Shown here: one piece after another, positions 11,106 to 22,051 of the stretch | Position numbering within the stretch: the first letter of the stretch is position 1 | Layout: each line of letters starts with the position of its first letter | Assembly: GCF_036884655.1 (NCBI RefSeq) | Contig: NC_088356.1 | Span: 11,948,001 to 12,012,000 of the forward strand | Reading direction: 5' to 3' | Length of the DNA stretch: 64,000 nt | Source: Musa acuminata AAA Group | Lineage: Eukaryota; Streptophyta; Magnoliopsida; Zingiberales; Musaceae | Position numbers and translations under genes: made by a program | The notes under the pieces: generated by a model | Seen by the model: the letters and a program-made list of their open reading frames with translations, nothing else | The model's database searches: none | What the model was told of the DNA's origin: nothing

Positions 11106-11111
11106 CAGGAG

Positions 11112-13528
11112 ATGGGGATGCTGGTTCTGTGTTTGGTGGCCTGCTCTCTTCTCGTGGATGGAGGCTCGGGCGCTGCGGCCGCCTCTGGTGGAAAAGAAGT
11201 TCACGGTCGGACACCCGACATGAGAATGCCTGGTTATCTGTACATCAGAACCACCGGAAGATGTACTCCCCAGTAAGACCAAATATTTACTTCTCTAGCT
11301 GTTTGAGTATTTCCAGAAACAAAAAAGAGTACTCTGTGATTAGCTTTGTTCTTGAGGTCATTGACATGTACTATTTTATTTGTTCGTTGCCCCTCTTTTC
11401 TTTCCTTCGAAGCCTGATGTTGTGGTTGTACCGGAATAATCAAAGATTGTGTAGTGGATGGACTAAGGGGCAAGTTGCTTGGGGATCAAAAATTTCTCCC
11501 GGGGACTTGCCACGGAGGTAGAATGAGAAGAATGGCATGAATGTGAGGGAAAAATCACCAAAGCCAAAGATGGAGATGAAGGGTTGTATTTATCACTATG
11601 TTTGGCGATTGACATTATGGAAGAAAAGAAGTGTGATAAGAGAAGAGAAAATTTGAGGAGAAAGAATATAAGGCCACTTCTCTATTCACTTTTTGTACAA
11701 AAGGGGATGGGTTAAAGGATCAGCTAAAAGAGTGGTTCATTAGGTCACTTTGGCTTCTGCTTCCCTAGTTTCTCTTATCCTGTCAAAACTGTTATATTTA
11801 GACTTGAGGAAACCCAGTTGATGGTCTTTGTACTTCTCATTTCATCTGCATGTTTTATGTTCTGCTTCATCAAAGAAAAGATCATGGATTCAATCTATAT
11901 TTTGTGGGGAATTGCTGTCTGTTTAGTGATAATCGACACATTTACCGGCGATAATCCATCTGTTTTTCCTCAAAGATGCTGACCCACATCGAAAGCTGCA
12001 AACTCATGTTGGCAACATTCCATTAAATTGCTACACCAGACACTAGATTTCTTGTAGGAATGTATTCGGCCAACACCCATGGTATACTGTGTGCCATCTT
12101 TTAGTTGCTTGATACATTCTAGAATGTATACTGGCTGTGAACTTGATCTCTGTTATAGACCGGTGAAGGATTAACATAAAATTGCAGCTCTTTGTCCATC
12201 AGTTTCTGCTAAATGACCCAAGGGTAAGGGTAACCAGCTTTAGTTCCACAATATATACTATTGCCATTTATTTCGCAGTCAGACATGTCGAGTATGGTTG
12301 AGCTGGAGAACTTGCTGTTTTGTGACGCTGGGAAATGAATGTGCACATTTACTTAGTAAAACAACAGCAGTATGAAACATGAATCCTAAGAAGGGCATCT
12401 TTACTGCTGAGTGGAAATTTCATACGTAATCGTATAGGGTATGACACTATATCTTATTCATGTTCAAATTAGAAATTGGTTTAAGGCTTTACAAATCTCT
12501 ATAAAGTACATAGGTCATCAAGTATCTGTGTAGTATTTCTGTCCGTAGAGGAAACAAGTGTTGCAGCTCGGACATCAAAGGCTACTATTCATGATCAAGT
12601 TTCTGATTTTTCTGATTTTGTCTCTTGTAAGAGATTTGGTTGACGATGCTGTGAAAGCTATGATATATTGAGGATCGATCACAAGCTGATACCAGCCTTG
12701 GAAAATACTCCAACAAAATAATAGGGAACCGTATAACCATAGGTCGTATTTCTTGTTTTCAGATTATATCTTATTCCCGTTCAAATTAGAAATTGGTTTA
12801 AGGCTTTACAAATCTCTATAAAGTACATAGGTCATCAAATATCTGTGTAGTATTTCTGTCCGTGGAGGAAACAAGTGTTGCAGCTCGGACATCAAAGGTT
12901 ATACTATTCATGATCAAGTTTCTGATTTTTCTGATTTTGTCTCTTGTAAGAGATTTGGTCGACGATGCTGTGAAAGCTACGATATATTGAGGATCGATCA
13001 CAAGCTGATACCAGCCTTGGAAAATACTCCAACAAAATAATAGGGAACCGTATAACCATAGGTCGTATTTCTTGTTTTCAGATTTTATTTTTGAGAAAAT
13101 GACTGGAGAAATCTTTGATAATCTATCGTTGACACAATCATTCTTGGCATTCACACTGGTTCATGCTGTCAAGATCAACTACTTTTGTGGCTATTTGTAG
13201 GTTCTGGAGCAGTGGAAGGGAGCCATGGCCTAACACGGTTCCTCATGATTCATCTGTTTCAAAGGTATTTGGATCGAGGTTGCTGGAGCGGTATGAGCCA
13301 GGCTTAACTCTGTTGGAGGCTACACAGAGGACTGATGACATTGGTGGCAGCGCCTTCTCCAAATTAGTGAAGCAGTCAAGCGCTGCACTCCTCAATGCCT
13401 ACTCTAGACCTGGTTTCCCTTACAGTGCTTGGGAGATCAAGAGTTTGGTCTTAGAGGCGCTTGTATCGGAGTCTTCTGCTGCTTCGCAGGCAGAGCAGTT
13501 CAAGCAAGCTAATGAAGCATGCAATTAG
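11112..13528 (+). CDS. Small secreted protein of unknown function (PDF1-like C-terminal region), 2 exons, 162 aa
   Basis: Exon 1 (11112-11272) and exon 2 (13201-13528) join in frame across a 1928-bp GT/AG intron, giving 162 residues. The N-terminus MGMLVLCLVACSLLVDGGSG is a typical signal peptide with likely cleavage near residue 18-22, so the product should enter the secretory pathway or cell wall. The mature part has GYLYIRTTGRCTPQ running across the splice into FWSSGREPWP, then VSKVFGSR, GLTLLEATQRTDD, KLVKQSSAALLNAYS and a helical tail ending NEACN. Two cysteines (RCTPQ and EACN) could pair. The second half resembles, from memory, an uncharacterised plant family and the C-terminal region of protodermal factor 1 (FW motif, LLxA, AALLN). 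I know of no proven function. The intron carries a 0.32-kb tandem duplication. The splice site inside CTPQ/FW and the conserved frame on both sides make the gene model solid. Confidence 0.82.
12449..13084 (+). repeat. Two-copy tandem duplication (about 318 bp) inside an intron
   Basis: Copy 1 is 12449-12765 and copy 2 is 12766-13084. The copies are nearly identical: by eye about five substitutions and one 2-base insertion. The second copy ends about 115 bases before the splice acceptor at 13200. No coding motif is seen in the unit. Confidence 0.92.
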
Positions 13529-16500
13529 CTACTAGATACTTCCTAACTCATGTTAGCTGTTGTGGAGGAGCATTCATCAATATGTTTATTGCTCCAATTT
13601 CTCTTTTATGTATGTAGTGCAAAATTTAGGGTTCCAGGTCTTATCCAATGTTGTTGTTAAGGTTAAGTGTGCCAAGTCAAGACTCCTAAAGAAAGAATGT
13701 TCCTCTCTGGATCTTTTTTGCAATGTAAGCTTTTCTGCTCTATGTATCTGCTCCATCATATCGGTGTTCTATGTCAATAATCTTACTTGGTCCTTCTGCC
13801 ATTCAACTTCTATTGAGCTTAAGAAGATTGCTATTCATTTGGTCTTGGTGTTGCTAATCAAGGAGATATGCTGATCTTTCGGATTCTTGATGACAATCAA
13901 ACCAGCATATGCTGGAGGATGAAGATTATAGGGATAAGGAACAGCAGGCTGCTGTAAAGTGTGTTGGCACCAACCAAAAGTTCCAGACTGGAGAGAGAGA
14001 GAGAATGAATCAAAGCATGTATGTTTTGAATGGTTAGTCCAAGGAAGAACCAATGCTTATTCTCTTACTGGTTTAACTTTCAAGCCACATTTGAATCTTT
14101 GCTTCTGCAAGTTGGGAGATTGGTTGGTTTGCCTTGCTGCCCACATAGAGGGGAGGAAGAGGAATAGACATGATTTGCCTGCAACAAATCTGTGGAAGAT
14201 ACCTTCTCTTGTTTGAAGATACTCAAGTCTCAAGGGTTGAAGTGGTTCAAATGCCCATCAGAATTGCTAAATCTTAACCCAACTGAAGTGTTAATGATTC
14301 AATCAAAAACTGCACCTTATGATTCAAATCTTGACACACATGATTTCAGTAGCCATTTTGCTCCATGCCAACAACTACAATTGTTAGTTTTCAGATAGTA
14401 TTGCTTGATCAGTTATAAAAAAATCCCCCCACACCAACACCACCACCACCACCACCACCACCACCACCATTACCACCACCTCCTCCAACCTCATCTTCAC
14501 AAACAACACACCATCCTAAAGGCCACAGCAATATCCATCCTCCCACACAAACAAAAGCAGCAGCATCGATTGTACTGACCAGACATTTTCTCCCAGTTCC
14601 ATAAATAAAATTATCTTAATTGATGTGTTACTTTTATTTGATTTTTTTTGTGCAATATGGTTTAAAAAATAATTAAAATTGATTTCATTAGTGATGCAAA
14701 CAAGTTAAAAATTTAGTCAATCAATTAAATAATTTAATAATTCAAAAATAATTAATCAATTTTCTAATGATTGATGTGACTTTTAGGAAGTAAATATTTT
14801 GATTTTATTTTTGTTTGTAAAAATAAAATAAAAATAAATTTAAAATGATAATTAGATTATTCTTACTGATCAGCTTATCTTCTACTATACAAATGGGCTC
14901 GTTCTCCCTTAAGTTGGTAGCGAGAGAATTGAGGAAAGGATCCCAATAATAATTATATTTAGATGAGAGATAGAATCTTCTATATTTTCTTCTAGAATTT
15001 TTATTTATATTTTGAAATATTTGATGTTAAAAATTTATGATGCATAATAATGATTTAATTTTAAAAATTTATGACTAATAAATAATGATCGTTGAATTTT
15101 GATGCTAAAATAACTATTTATTTAAGTTAGATGAATTTTACAAAAACTCTACTAAAATAATAATTCTAATTTATTTAATTAGGTATATTATTATTTCAAA
15201 TAATTATATATGAATTTCTACAATTTGATTAGCTATCAATTTGGGATCATGAATTTATTGGATTATTAATTCATGAAAAAAATAGTTTTTAAATTTAATT
15301 ATTTAAAAGTCTATTTTAATGAATTAATATTATAATTTTAAAAGTTTTAACAATTTTTTATTTTGATAATTCATTCAAGTTTAATTCTTATTCTATAAAT
15401 ATTTTAAAGTATTTCTAAAAGGATGGATGTCTAATTTCATATGAGTGGTCAGGTCTAACATGAGTTTAGTTGATATGCTCGATCGGGTCGGTCCATCTTG
15501 TCTTGTAAGATATGGGTTAATCTATATGATTAGATATGGGTTAGACATAATATAACCCATATAATCAAGCATGACTTAACTCATATAGCCAATCATGACT
15601 TAGCTCACGAACCAAGTGTGACCTATCTCAACGGCTAAGCCCAGCTAATCCTTATGGTAAAATTTAATCCAACTCACAACTCAAACATAAGCTCAAATTA
15701 TCGCCTCTCTGTCAATTCAACCTAGCCTGTTACTTAAGAAAGACATATGCGACATATATGACAAGTTCAGGGCTCACATGAGCTAGTCTAGTCTTGACTA
15801 GCCCTGTACAACTTAGTCTAGTTCCCTCTCCTTTCATTGATTTGAGCTTACTAGTTGATTGAATGATTCAGACCAGGATGATTCTAAATTATTTTGATCG
15901 ATTTAAACTTTTTGACTTAATTTAAAGTGATTAAATTCAAATTAATTACTATAAGAAGTTTGGTTTGGTTAGTTTAAGTCCTATCTAAATTAAGTCAATT
16001 AGATTGGGGCCCAATGCACATTTTAAATATAAATTGATGTTTGCTAATTTTTATTCAAACCATTGGAAATGCTCAAATGCTTATGCTGCCTTGGAGTAAC
16101 ATTACTAATTCAACATTCGTAGGATGTTAATATAATTTTTAAAATTTTAAAAGTACTCTTTATAAGATTTTTAAAATATTTAGTGATAAACCAATATAAT
16201 TATTTAGTGATAAAGATTAATTTATATTTATTTATATGATTATATTTTTATTTATTATATATTTATGTCATATGAATTTTTTTATAAGATTACATACATT
16301 TGTTTATTTTATTTACATATTAATTTAAATAAAAAAAATATTTTTTTGAATAAATATTAAAATATTAGAAAGGTAAATTTATCATAAATAATTTAATAGA
16401 TTTTTAAAATATAATTTTACTAAATAATTCTTATGTTAATACATATTTAAAATATAATTTTCATCTAATGCTTATCAAACACTCTGAGCATTCTATAAAT

Positions 16501-17465
16501 ACACATTCACTCAAATTATTTTTTTAACTGTATATTAAAATTATAAATATGTTCTTAAATACAGTCATAATCGTGCAAGTCAAATACCTAACATGATCTG
16601 TCATGATATTTTATCATAATATTTTTTTTGAATATATGAATGAATGATTATGTATGATTATGTATCTTACCAAAGATAGAGATGACGATTCCATTCAAAG
16701 ATTAGTGGGTCGTCAGATGTGATGACTAGATAATTTTTTCATCTTAACTTGGTAGGAACATATTCTTCCTTAGGTGAATAAGGGCATCCCTTCATTCATT
16801 GTTGAGAGTATGATATAGATTCTCTCTGTCAGGGGAGAATATAAAATCGATCTTATATAGTATATTTTTCATTCATTATTGAGAGAGTATATTGAATGTG
16901 ATTTACATCTTTGTTACTTGACTATTATGTAAGTCATCGGGATACATTAAACATAATTGATACATTATTTTTATTTACTATATAAGAATTATCATTATAA
17001 ATAAGTTTTATAATGAATTGATATATTATTATTTTATATAAAATCATTAATATATAAATATATTTTATGAGTATTAAATATTATTTTTATGATATTGCAA
17101 AGGTTTTATTAAGGTTACCGAAATATTTTTATCTTATATCTATTTTCAAAGTAAACTATTAATTTATAATAAATTTGAAGCTTGATGGAGGAGATTTTTC
17201 TTTACCGTTAACATGCTAAGATTTTTTAATTAAAAATAATTAGTACGGTAAAGATAAAAATATTATATTTAAAAAAAATTATATAAATTATAGAATTCGA
17301 AACAATGATTTATTTTGAATACTAATCAAGAAGGCTCGGAAAAAATTCACTTTCAAAGTTCGAACGAGGCTCTCCAAGCGACCAAGATCCGTGAAACTTT
17401 TGGCTGGCGACATCGGGCTTCACAGAAGTCAAGCAAGGATGCCGCACAGCCACCGGAGTTCTACA
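13529..17465. other. Long AT-rich intergenic region, no gene
   Basis: The first few hundred bases are probably the 3' flank of the secreted-protein gene. A CAC microsatellite lies at 14439-14469. From 14600 on the DNA is extremely AT-rich with no coding signal. At 15480-15640 there are imperfect repeats of ATRACTTAGCTCAT-like text and a small inverted repeat (TATGGGTTA...TAACCCATA), suggesting old transposon debris. A GC-richer 140-bp patch directly before the second copia LTR (17325-17465) is not recognised. Confidence 0.6.
14439..14469 (+). repeat. (CAC)n microsatellite
   Basis: About ten CAC units in a row, followed by less regular CAC/CTC repeats to 14485. Confidence 0.9.
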
Positions 17466-17800
17466 TGGTGGGGATGGAGGAGCAAGGAAAAAATAGTATA
17501 CTACAATGCAAGTAAAAGAATCCTTTCGATTCAAGAAAACTGATATAGTATTTAAAAATAGAAGGATTGACAAGAACATTTACAAGATACCAAATGCACA
17601 CACTCTCTATATCCTTGCTTCATGAACTATGGTCCTATTTATAGGACCTAGTTGTAACCATCCTATAACTACTAAATCTGATAATTATTGAAATCATCCT
17701 ATAACTATTAGATCATGATTGAGGTGGTTGTTGAAATCATCCTGTAACCACTAAATCATGATAACTATCTAGATAGATAACTATGAATCAAATCTCAACA
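17466..17800 (-). repeat. 3' LTR of copia element 2 (335 bp)
   Basis: It starts TGGTGGGGATGG and ends AATCTCAACA on the plus strand. Its middle has about three diverged copies of a roughly 50-bp block (TGAAATCATCCTRTAACYA), whereas the other LTR has about one and a half. That accounts for the length difference. Confidence 0.88.
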
Positions 17801-17817
17801 CTCCCCCTTGATTCATA
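17801..17817 (-). other. Polypurine tract of copia element 2
   Basis: The minus strand reads TATGAATCAAGGGGGAG immediately upstream of the 3' LTR. Confidence 0.8.
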
Positions 17818-17832
17818 GTTGCATACACCGAT

Positions 17833-18396
17833 TTATGACATAAAATAAACATGCTTTTGAATTGGAAGCGACTTGGTGAAGATATCCTTAACTTGCTCAT
17901 CTGTTCCACAATACTTCATTGTTATGGCTCCACTTGCTATAAGATCTCGGATGAAATGATAGTGTATCTCTATATGCTTCATTCTTTTATGAAACGTTGG
18001 ATTCTTCGGCATTGCAATTGTGGCTTTATTGTCACAAAATATTTCTGTTGCTTCTTTTTGTTCTTGATGAAGATCTTCAAGAAGTCTTCTAAGCCATATT
18101 GCTTTACAAGCTGCTGATGTTGCGGCTACAAATTCTGCTTCTAATGTCGATAACACAGTTGTTGCTTGCTTTTTAGAACTCCAAGATATAGCTCTCGATC
18201 CGAGGCTAAAAACATTGTTTGAAGTACTCTTTCGATCATCTAAATCTCCTGCCCAATTACTATTAGTGAAACCAAATAATTTGCATTTAAACTTTATTTT
18301 GAATACCCATTTTAATCCAATAGGTTTCTTTTCTTTCGATAGATCCATTAGCTCCCAAGTTTCATTCTTCTCAATTGAGTTGATTTCCTCCTTCAT
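17833..18396 (-). pseudogene. Fused RT-start/RNase H remnant of copia element 2, open for 187 codons
   Basis: The frame begins in the region before the RT core (NETWELMDLSKEKKP, GLKWVFKIKF) and changes within a few residues to the start of RNase H (LFGFTNSNWAGDLDDRKSTS). The RT fingers and palm, including the YxDD motif, are absent, yet the reading frame stays open across the junction. RNase H is nearly complete (STLEAEFVAATSAA, FCDNKATIAM, DEQVKDIFTKSLP), although the first acidic site reads TNSNW. The deletion junction is near 18280-18295. The RNase H-like protein has no known role. Confidence 0.88.
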
Positions 18397-18422
18397 TGCT
18401 TTTCTCCATTCCTCCTTTTCAA

Positions 18423-19400
18423 CTACTTCCTCAAAAGTTGTTGGATAAACAAAGCAAATGTTGAGTTATAAATTTCTGTCAGTGATCTGAAATTTCTTGG
18501 AAGGGTTTCATCTGAGGAATCAGAATTTGAACTGCTATTGGATGAGGTTGACGGTGAACTTGTTGGAGCAGGATCTATCATTTGATTCTGTGAAGTGTCT
18601 AGTTCTATTGGAATATGCATTTGTGTTCCACCTTTATTGGTCTCCTAATTTCAACTTGCCCTTTCATCTTGCATAACATTTTTGTTAATAATAATTTTAC
18701 CACTAATAGGGTTATATAATCGATATACTTTCGATTGTAAAAAATAACCAATTAAAATATATTTTTCAGATTTTTCATCAAGCTTGTGATGATTTTGTAA
18801 ATTCACCAAAACATAAGCAATACAACTAAAAATTCTTCGATGTCTAACACTTAAACTGTTGTTTCATACCATACCAAGCTTCAAAAGAAGTTCGATTCAT
18901 AACAGCCTTTGTTGGTGAAATATTCAACAAATAAACTGTTGTTGCAATTGCTTCTGCCCAAAACTGATTTGGAAGATATTTTTCTTTAAGCAAACTTCTT
19001 GCCATTTCAACAACAGTCCGATTCTTACGCTCAACTACACCATTTTGCTCTGGTGTATATGGTGCTATCAATTCTCTATGAATACCATTTTCTTTAAAAA
19101 AGAATTAAACTCATTAGATAAAAATTCAACACCTCTATCTGTCTGAAGTGTCTTTATATATCTACCACTTTGCCTTTCTACAAGTGCCTTAAACTTTCGA
19201 AAATTATCAAATGTTTCAGATTTCAATTTCAGAAAATATACCCAACTCATGCGACTATAATCATCCATAAACAATAAAAAATATTGACTTCCACTAAATG
19301 ATTTTGTATTCATAGATCCACGTAATTCAACATGAATTAATTCAAGACAATTAGATGCTCTCCATGCTTTTCTAATAGAAAATGATTTTTTACTTTATTT
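18423..19400 (-). pseudogene. Integrase remnant of copia element 2
   Basis: Frames at 19313-19068 and 19071-18844 show the integrase core. FMDDYSRMSWVYFL, LQTDRGVEF (second catalytic Asp kept) and PEQNGVVERKNRT (catalytic Glu kept) are all present. Just upstream the first catalytic position reads HVEL, with Glu where Asp is expected. The frame shifts near 19070, and the serine-rich linker (SSPSTSSNSSSNSDSS) is at 18423-18620. Confidence 0.85.
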
Positions 19401-19799
19401 GTCATAAATGCATCTTTCGCATACATCAAGTGTATTAATCTTGAGCAATCCGAAAACCATTCCTTTTTGACTTAACAACCTTAAACCCTTAATGTTAAGG
19501 TGTCCATATCTTAAATGTCATAAACTAGAGTCATTCTTTTGAGTTGTGATAAGCGCATGTCTTTCAATATTTGACACATTAAGTAGAAATATCTTGTTTT
19601 GTGTCATGCAAACATTTACTATAATCAAATCAGATTTTTTTATCTCTAATAGTGCATAAACCATCATCAAATATTACTGAATATCCATCATCTATCAATT
19701 GTCCAACACTCAACAAGTTACGTGATAAAGTATAAACAAAGAAAACATTATCAAAGTATTTTACCTTCCCTTGATTTGTCTTCACCTTAATTGTTCCTT

Positions 19800-20764
19800 T
19801 CCCTTCCACTTGGATTTACTTGCTATCTCCAAGTTTAACTTTCAACTTGTGAGTTTCATCAATATCTCTAAATATTGATTTTATGCATGATATATAATTA
19901 GAACATCCACTATCCAAAAACCAAATATCATTTGAGATATCATGAACTTATGAATGAGTCATAAACAACTTACTATTTTCTTCATTTTCCTCTACATAAC
20001 TTGCTTGTTTTTCTCTTTTCTAGCAATCTACCTTCATATGATCAATTTTTTTACAATAGTGACATTGAATTCCACTCTTGTAATATTTTTTCTCTCTCTT
20101 GATTTTTTGTCTTCTTTTGAAGTAGAAAACTCCTAACCTGAAATGCTTTTTCTTCACCTTTTTTAAGTGACCTATTCAACCTTACTTTATGTGCTTACGA
20201 GGAACCCATTAGTTCATCAAATGAATAAGTAGATAAATCTTTTGACTCCTCAATTGCGGTAATAATATGATCAAATTTCGGAGTTAAACTTCTTAAAACT
20301 TTTGCAACAATTATATGATCAGGAAGATGTTCACCATAAGATTTCATTTGACTAACAATTTCAGTCACTCGAGAAAGAAAATCTTACACCGATTCATTGC
20401 TTTTCATGAATAAAATTTCAAACTCACGATAGAGGGTTTGAAGTTTTACCGTAATCACCCTTGATGAACCTTGAAATTCATTTTGAAGTATCAACCAAGC
20501 TTCCTTTGAGGTTGTCGCTGCTACAATTCTTGAGAAGATCGTCTCATGTGCAGCTTATTAAATGAAGAATAATGCCTTTGAGTCCTTCTTTCTATTCTCC
20601 CTCAGCCTGATTTCGTCATCTGGATCTACATATCCATTCTCTATTAAGTCCCAAAGATCTTGAGACTTGAATAGAGTCTTCATTTTGATACTCCAAAATT
20701 CATAGCATTTGCCCGAGAAGATGAGGATAAGGGATTGAGACATGGAATTGCCATTGAAAGCCAT
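19800..20764 (-). pseudogene. Gag-protease remnant of copia element 2
   Basis: Gag starts at 20764 (MAFNGNSMSQ) and is open to two adjacent TAA codons ending at 20558, where a Gln pair would be expected. Further on, an intact CCHC zinc knuckle CHYCKKIDHMKVDC is readable at about 20030-20070. The protease site WFLDSGCSNY is intact at about 19890-19925. So, unlike element 1, the catalytic Asp of the protease survives, but the polyprotein is broken by stops and frameshifts. Confidence 0.85.
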
Positions 20765-20778
20765 AATGCCCACATAAA

Positions 20779-21057
20779 TGTTGGGGATGGAGGAGCAAGG
20801 AAAAAATAGAATACTACGATGCAAGTAAAAGAATCCTTTCGATTCAAAAAAACTAATGTAGTATTTAAAAACAGAAGGATTGACAAGAATACTTATAAGA
20901 TACCAAATGCACATACTCTCTATATCCTTACTTCATGAACTATGGTCCTATTTATAGGACCTAGTTGTAACCACCCTATAACTACTAAATCATGATTATG
21001 ATATTGAAATCATCCCACTAAATCATGATAACTATCTAGATAACTATGAATCAAATC
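20779..21057 (-). repeat. 5' LTR of copia element 2 (shorter copy)
   Basis: It begins TGTTGGGGATGG and matches 17466-17794, with a deletion of part of the internal block. Homology stops at 21057. The adjoining primer site on the minus strand (TGGGCATTATGG-like) is degenerate. Confidence 0.85.
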
Positions 21058-22051
21058 ATCTTCCCGGTAAGAGGAGTTCAGTGGGTATGTGTGGAATCAT
21101 AAACTCTTCTTCATTCTTCATGCCTCTACTTCCTTTAATTCTGCTTTTGCGTCCTCTTCATGCTTCTACTTCCTTTAATTCTGTTTTGCGGACGCAAGTT
21201 ATGTATATTCCACTTGGAAGTCTGTAAAAGATCACCAAGGTTAGAATCTGAGACATACTAAATTGCAGTAGTTCTTTTTATTTTAGCATACTAAATCGAG
21301 GCGTTTCTATGTGCTTAGAATCAAGAAATGGTCATCGAAAGTTTTGTTGAGGCTGAGATCTTTGGATGGTCATGCCCAATGTTCCCTTCCTTATGAGAAA
21401 TAATGGAGGCATGCATGGCTAAGGGGTGCGCCAATAGGTGCGAACGGTGAAAGAAACTGTGGCGGAACATATAACAGAGAGAGAGAAGAGCAGAGAGAAC
21501 GTTAAGGTTTCGAGATTTTGATAGATGATGAAGCAGTTAAACTTTGTTGGTATTGACTCAAATTTTATATAAGAATTATTACAGTAAATTCTACGATCTT
21601 AACGATACCGATTTATAGTTTATTTTTTCTGTTATAATTATTCGATGAGATTTAAAAGTATTTTTTTTATGAAATTCATGTTATTAATAAGTCAAGATCC
21701 ATATTCTTAATGTTATTATGATCTTCTGATTATTCTGAAAAAGACTTATTATAAATCTATTATCATTATTAATGATAATGAAAGTTTAAAGTAGATTAAG
21801 TTTTTAACATATAAATTCGATCTGATTAATATTTAATTTTTAATAATAAATTAATATTTTGATGAAAAATTTGTCCCCCGCCTCCACCTTCCCCAGCATT
21901 TCAAAGCAGGAATGCTTGCTCAAATTATTTAAACAGCAGTATAGATTAGAAGAAGTGAAGGGAAAAGAAGAAGCACAAATCGCCAATTATTGCAGCGCTT
22001 TGGGTCACTGGAAACACACAAGCACTCGCCCTGCCGAAACCTGCTTCCCTT
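21058..22051. other. 3' flank of PAL and intergenic DNA
   Basis: No gene. A roughly 38-bp unit with CTACTTCCTTTAATTCTG is tandemly repeated at about 21118-21190. The part next to 22051 should be the PAL 3' untranslated region; no clear poly(A) signal was identified on the minus strand. Confidence 0.55.

Larger units (their letters stand above)
17466..21057 (-). mobile_element. Ty1/copia retrotransposon 2, internally deleted
   Basis: LTR-like repeats at 17466-17800 and 20779-21057 flank a minus-strand gag-protease-integrase-RT/RNase H region of only about 3 kb. Most of the reverse transcriptase is missing: the sequence passes from the start of RT directly into RNase H. The left LTR has a clean CA end and polypurine tract. 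The right LTR matches only up to 21057 and lacks the last half-dozen terminal bases, and I see no matching target-site duplication, so one end has been altered after insertion. The primer site is a poor match to tRNA-Met. Confidence 0.9.
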
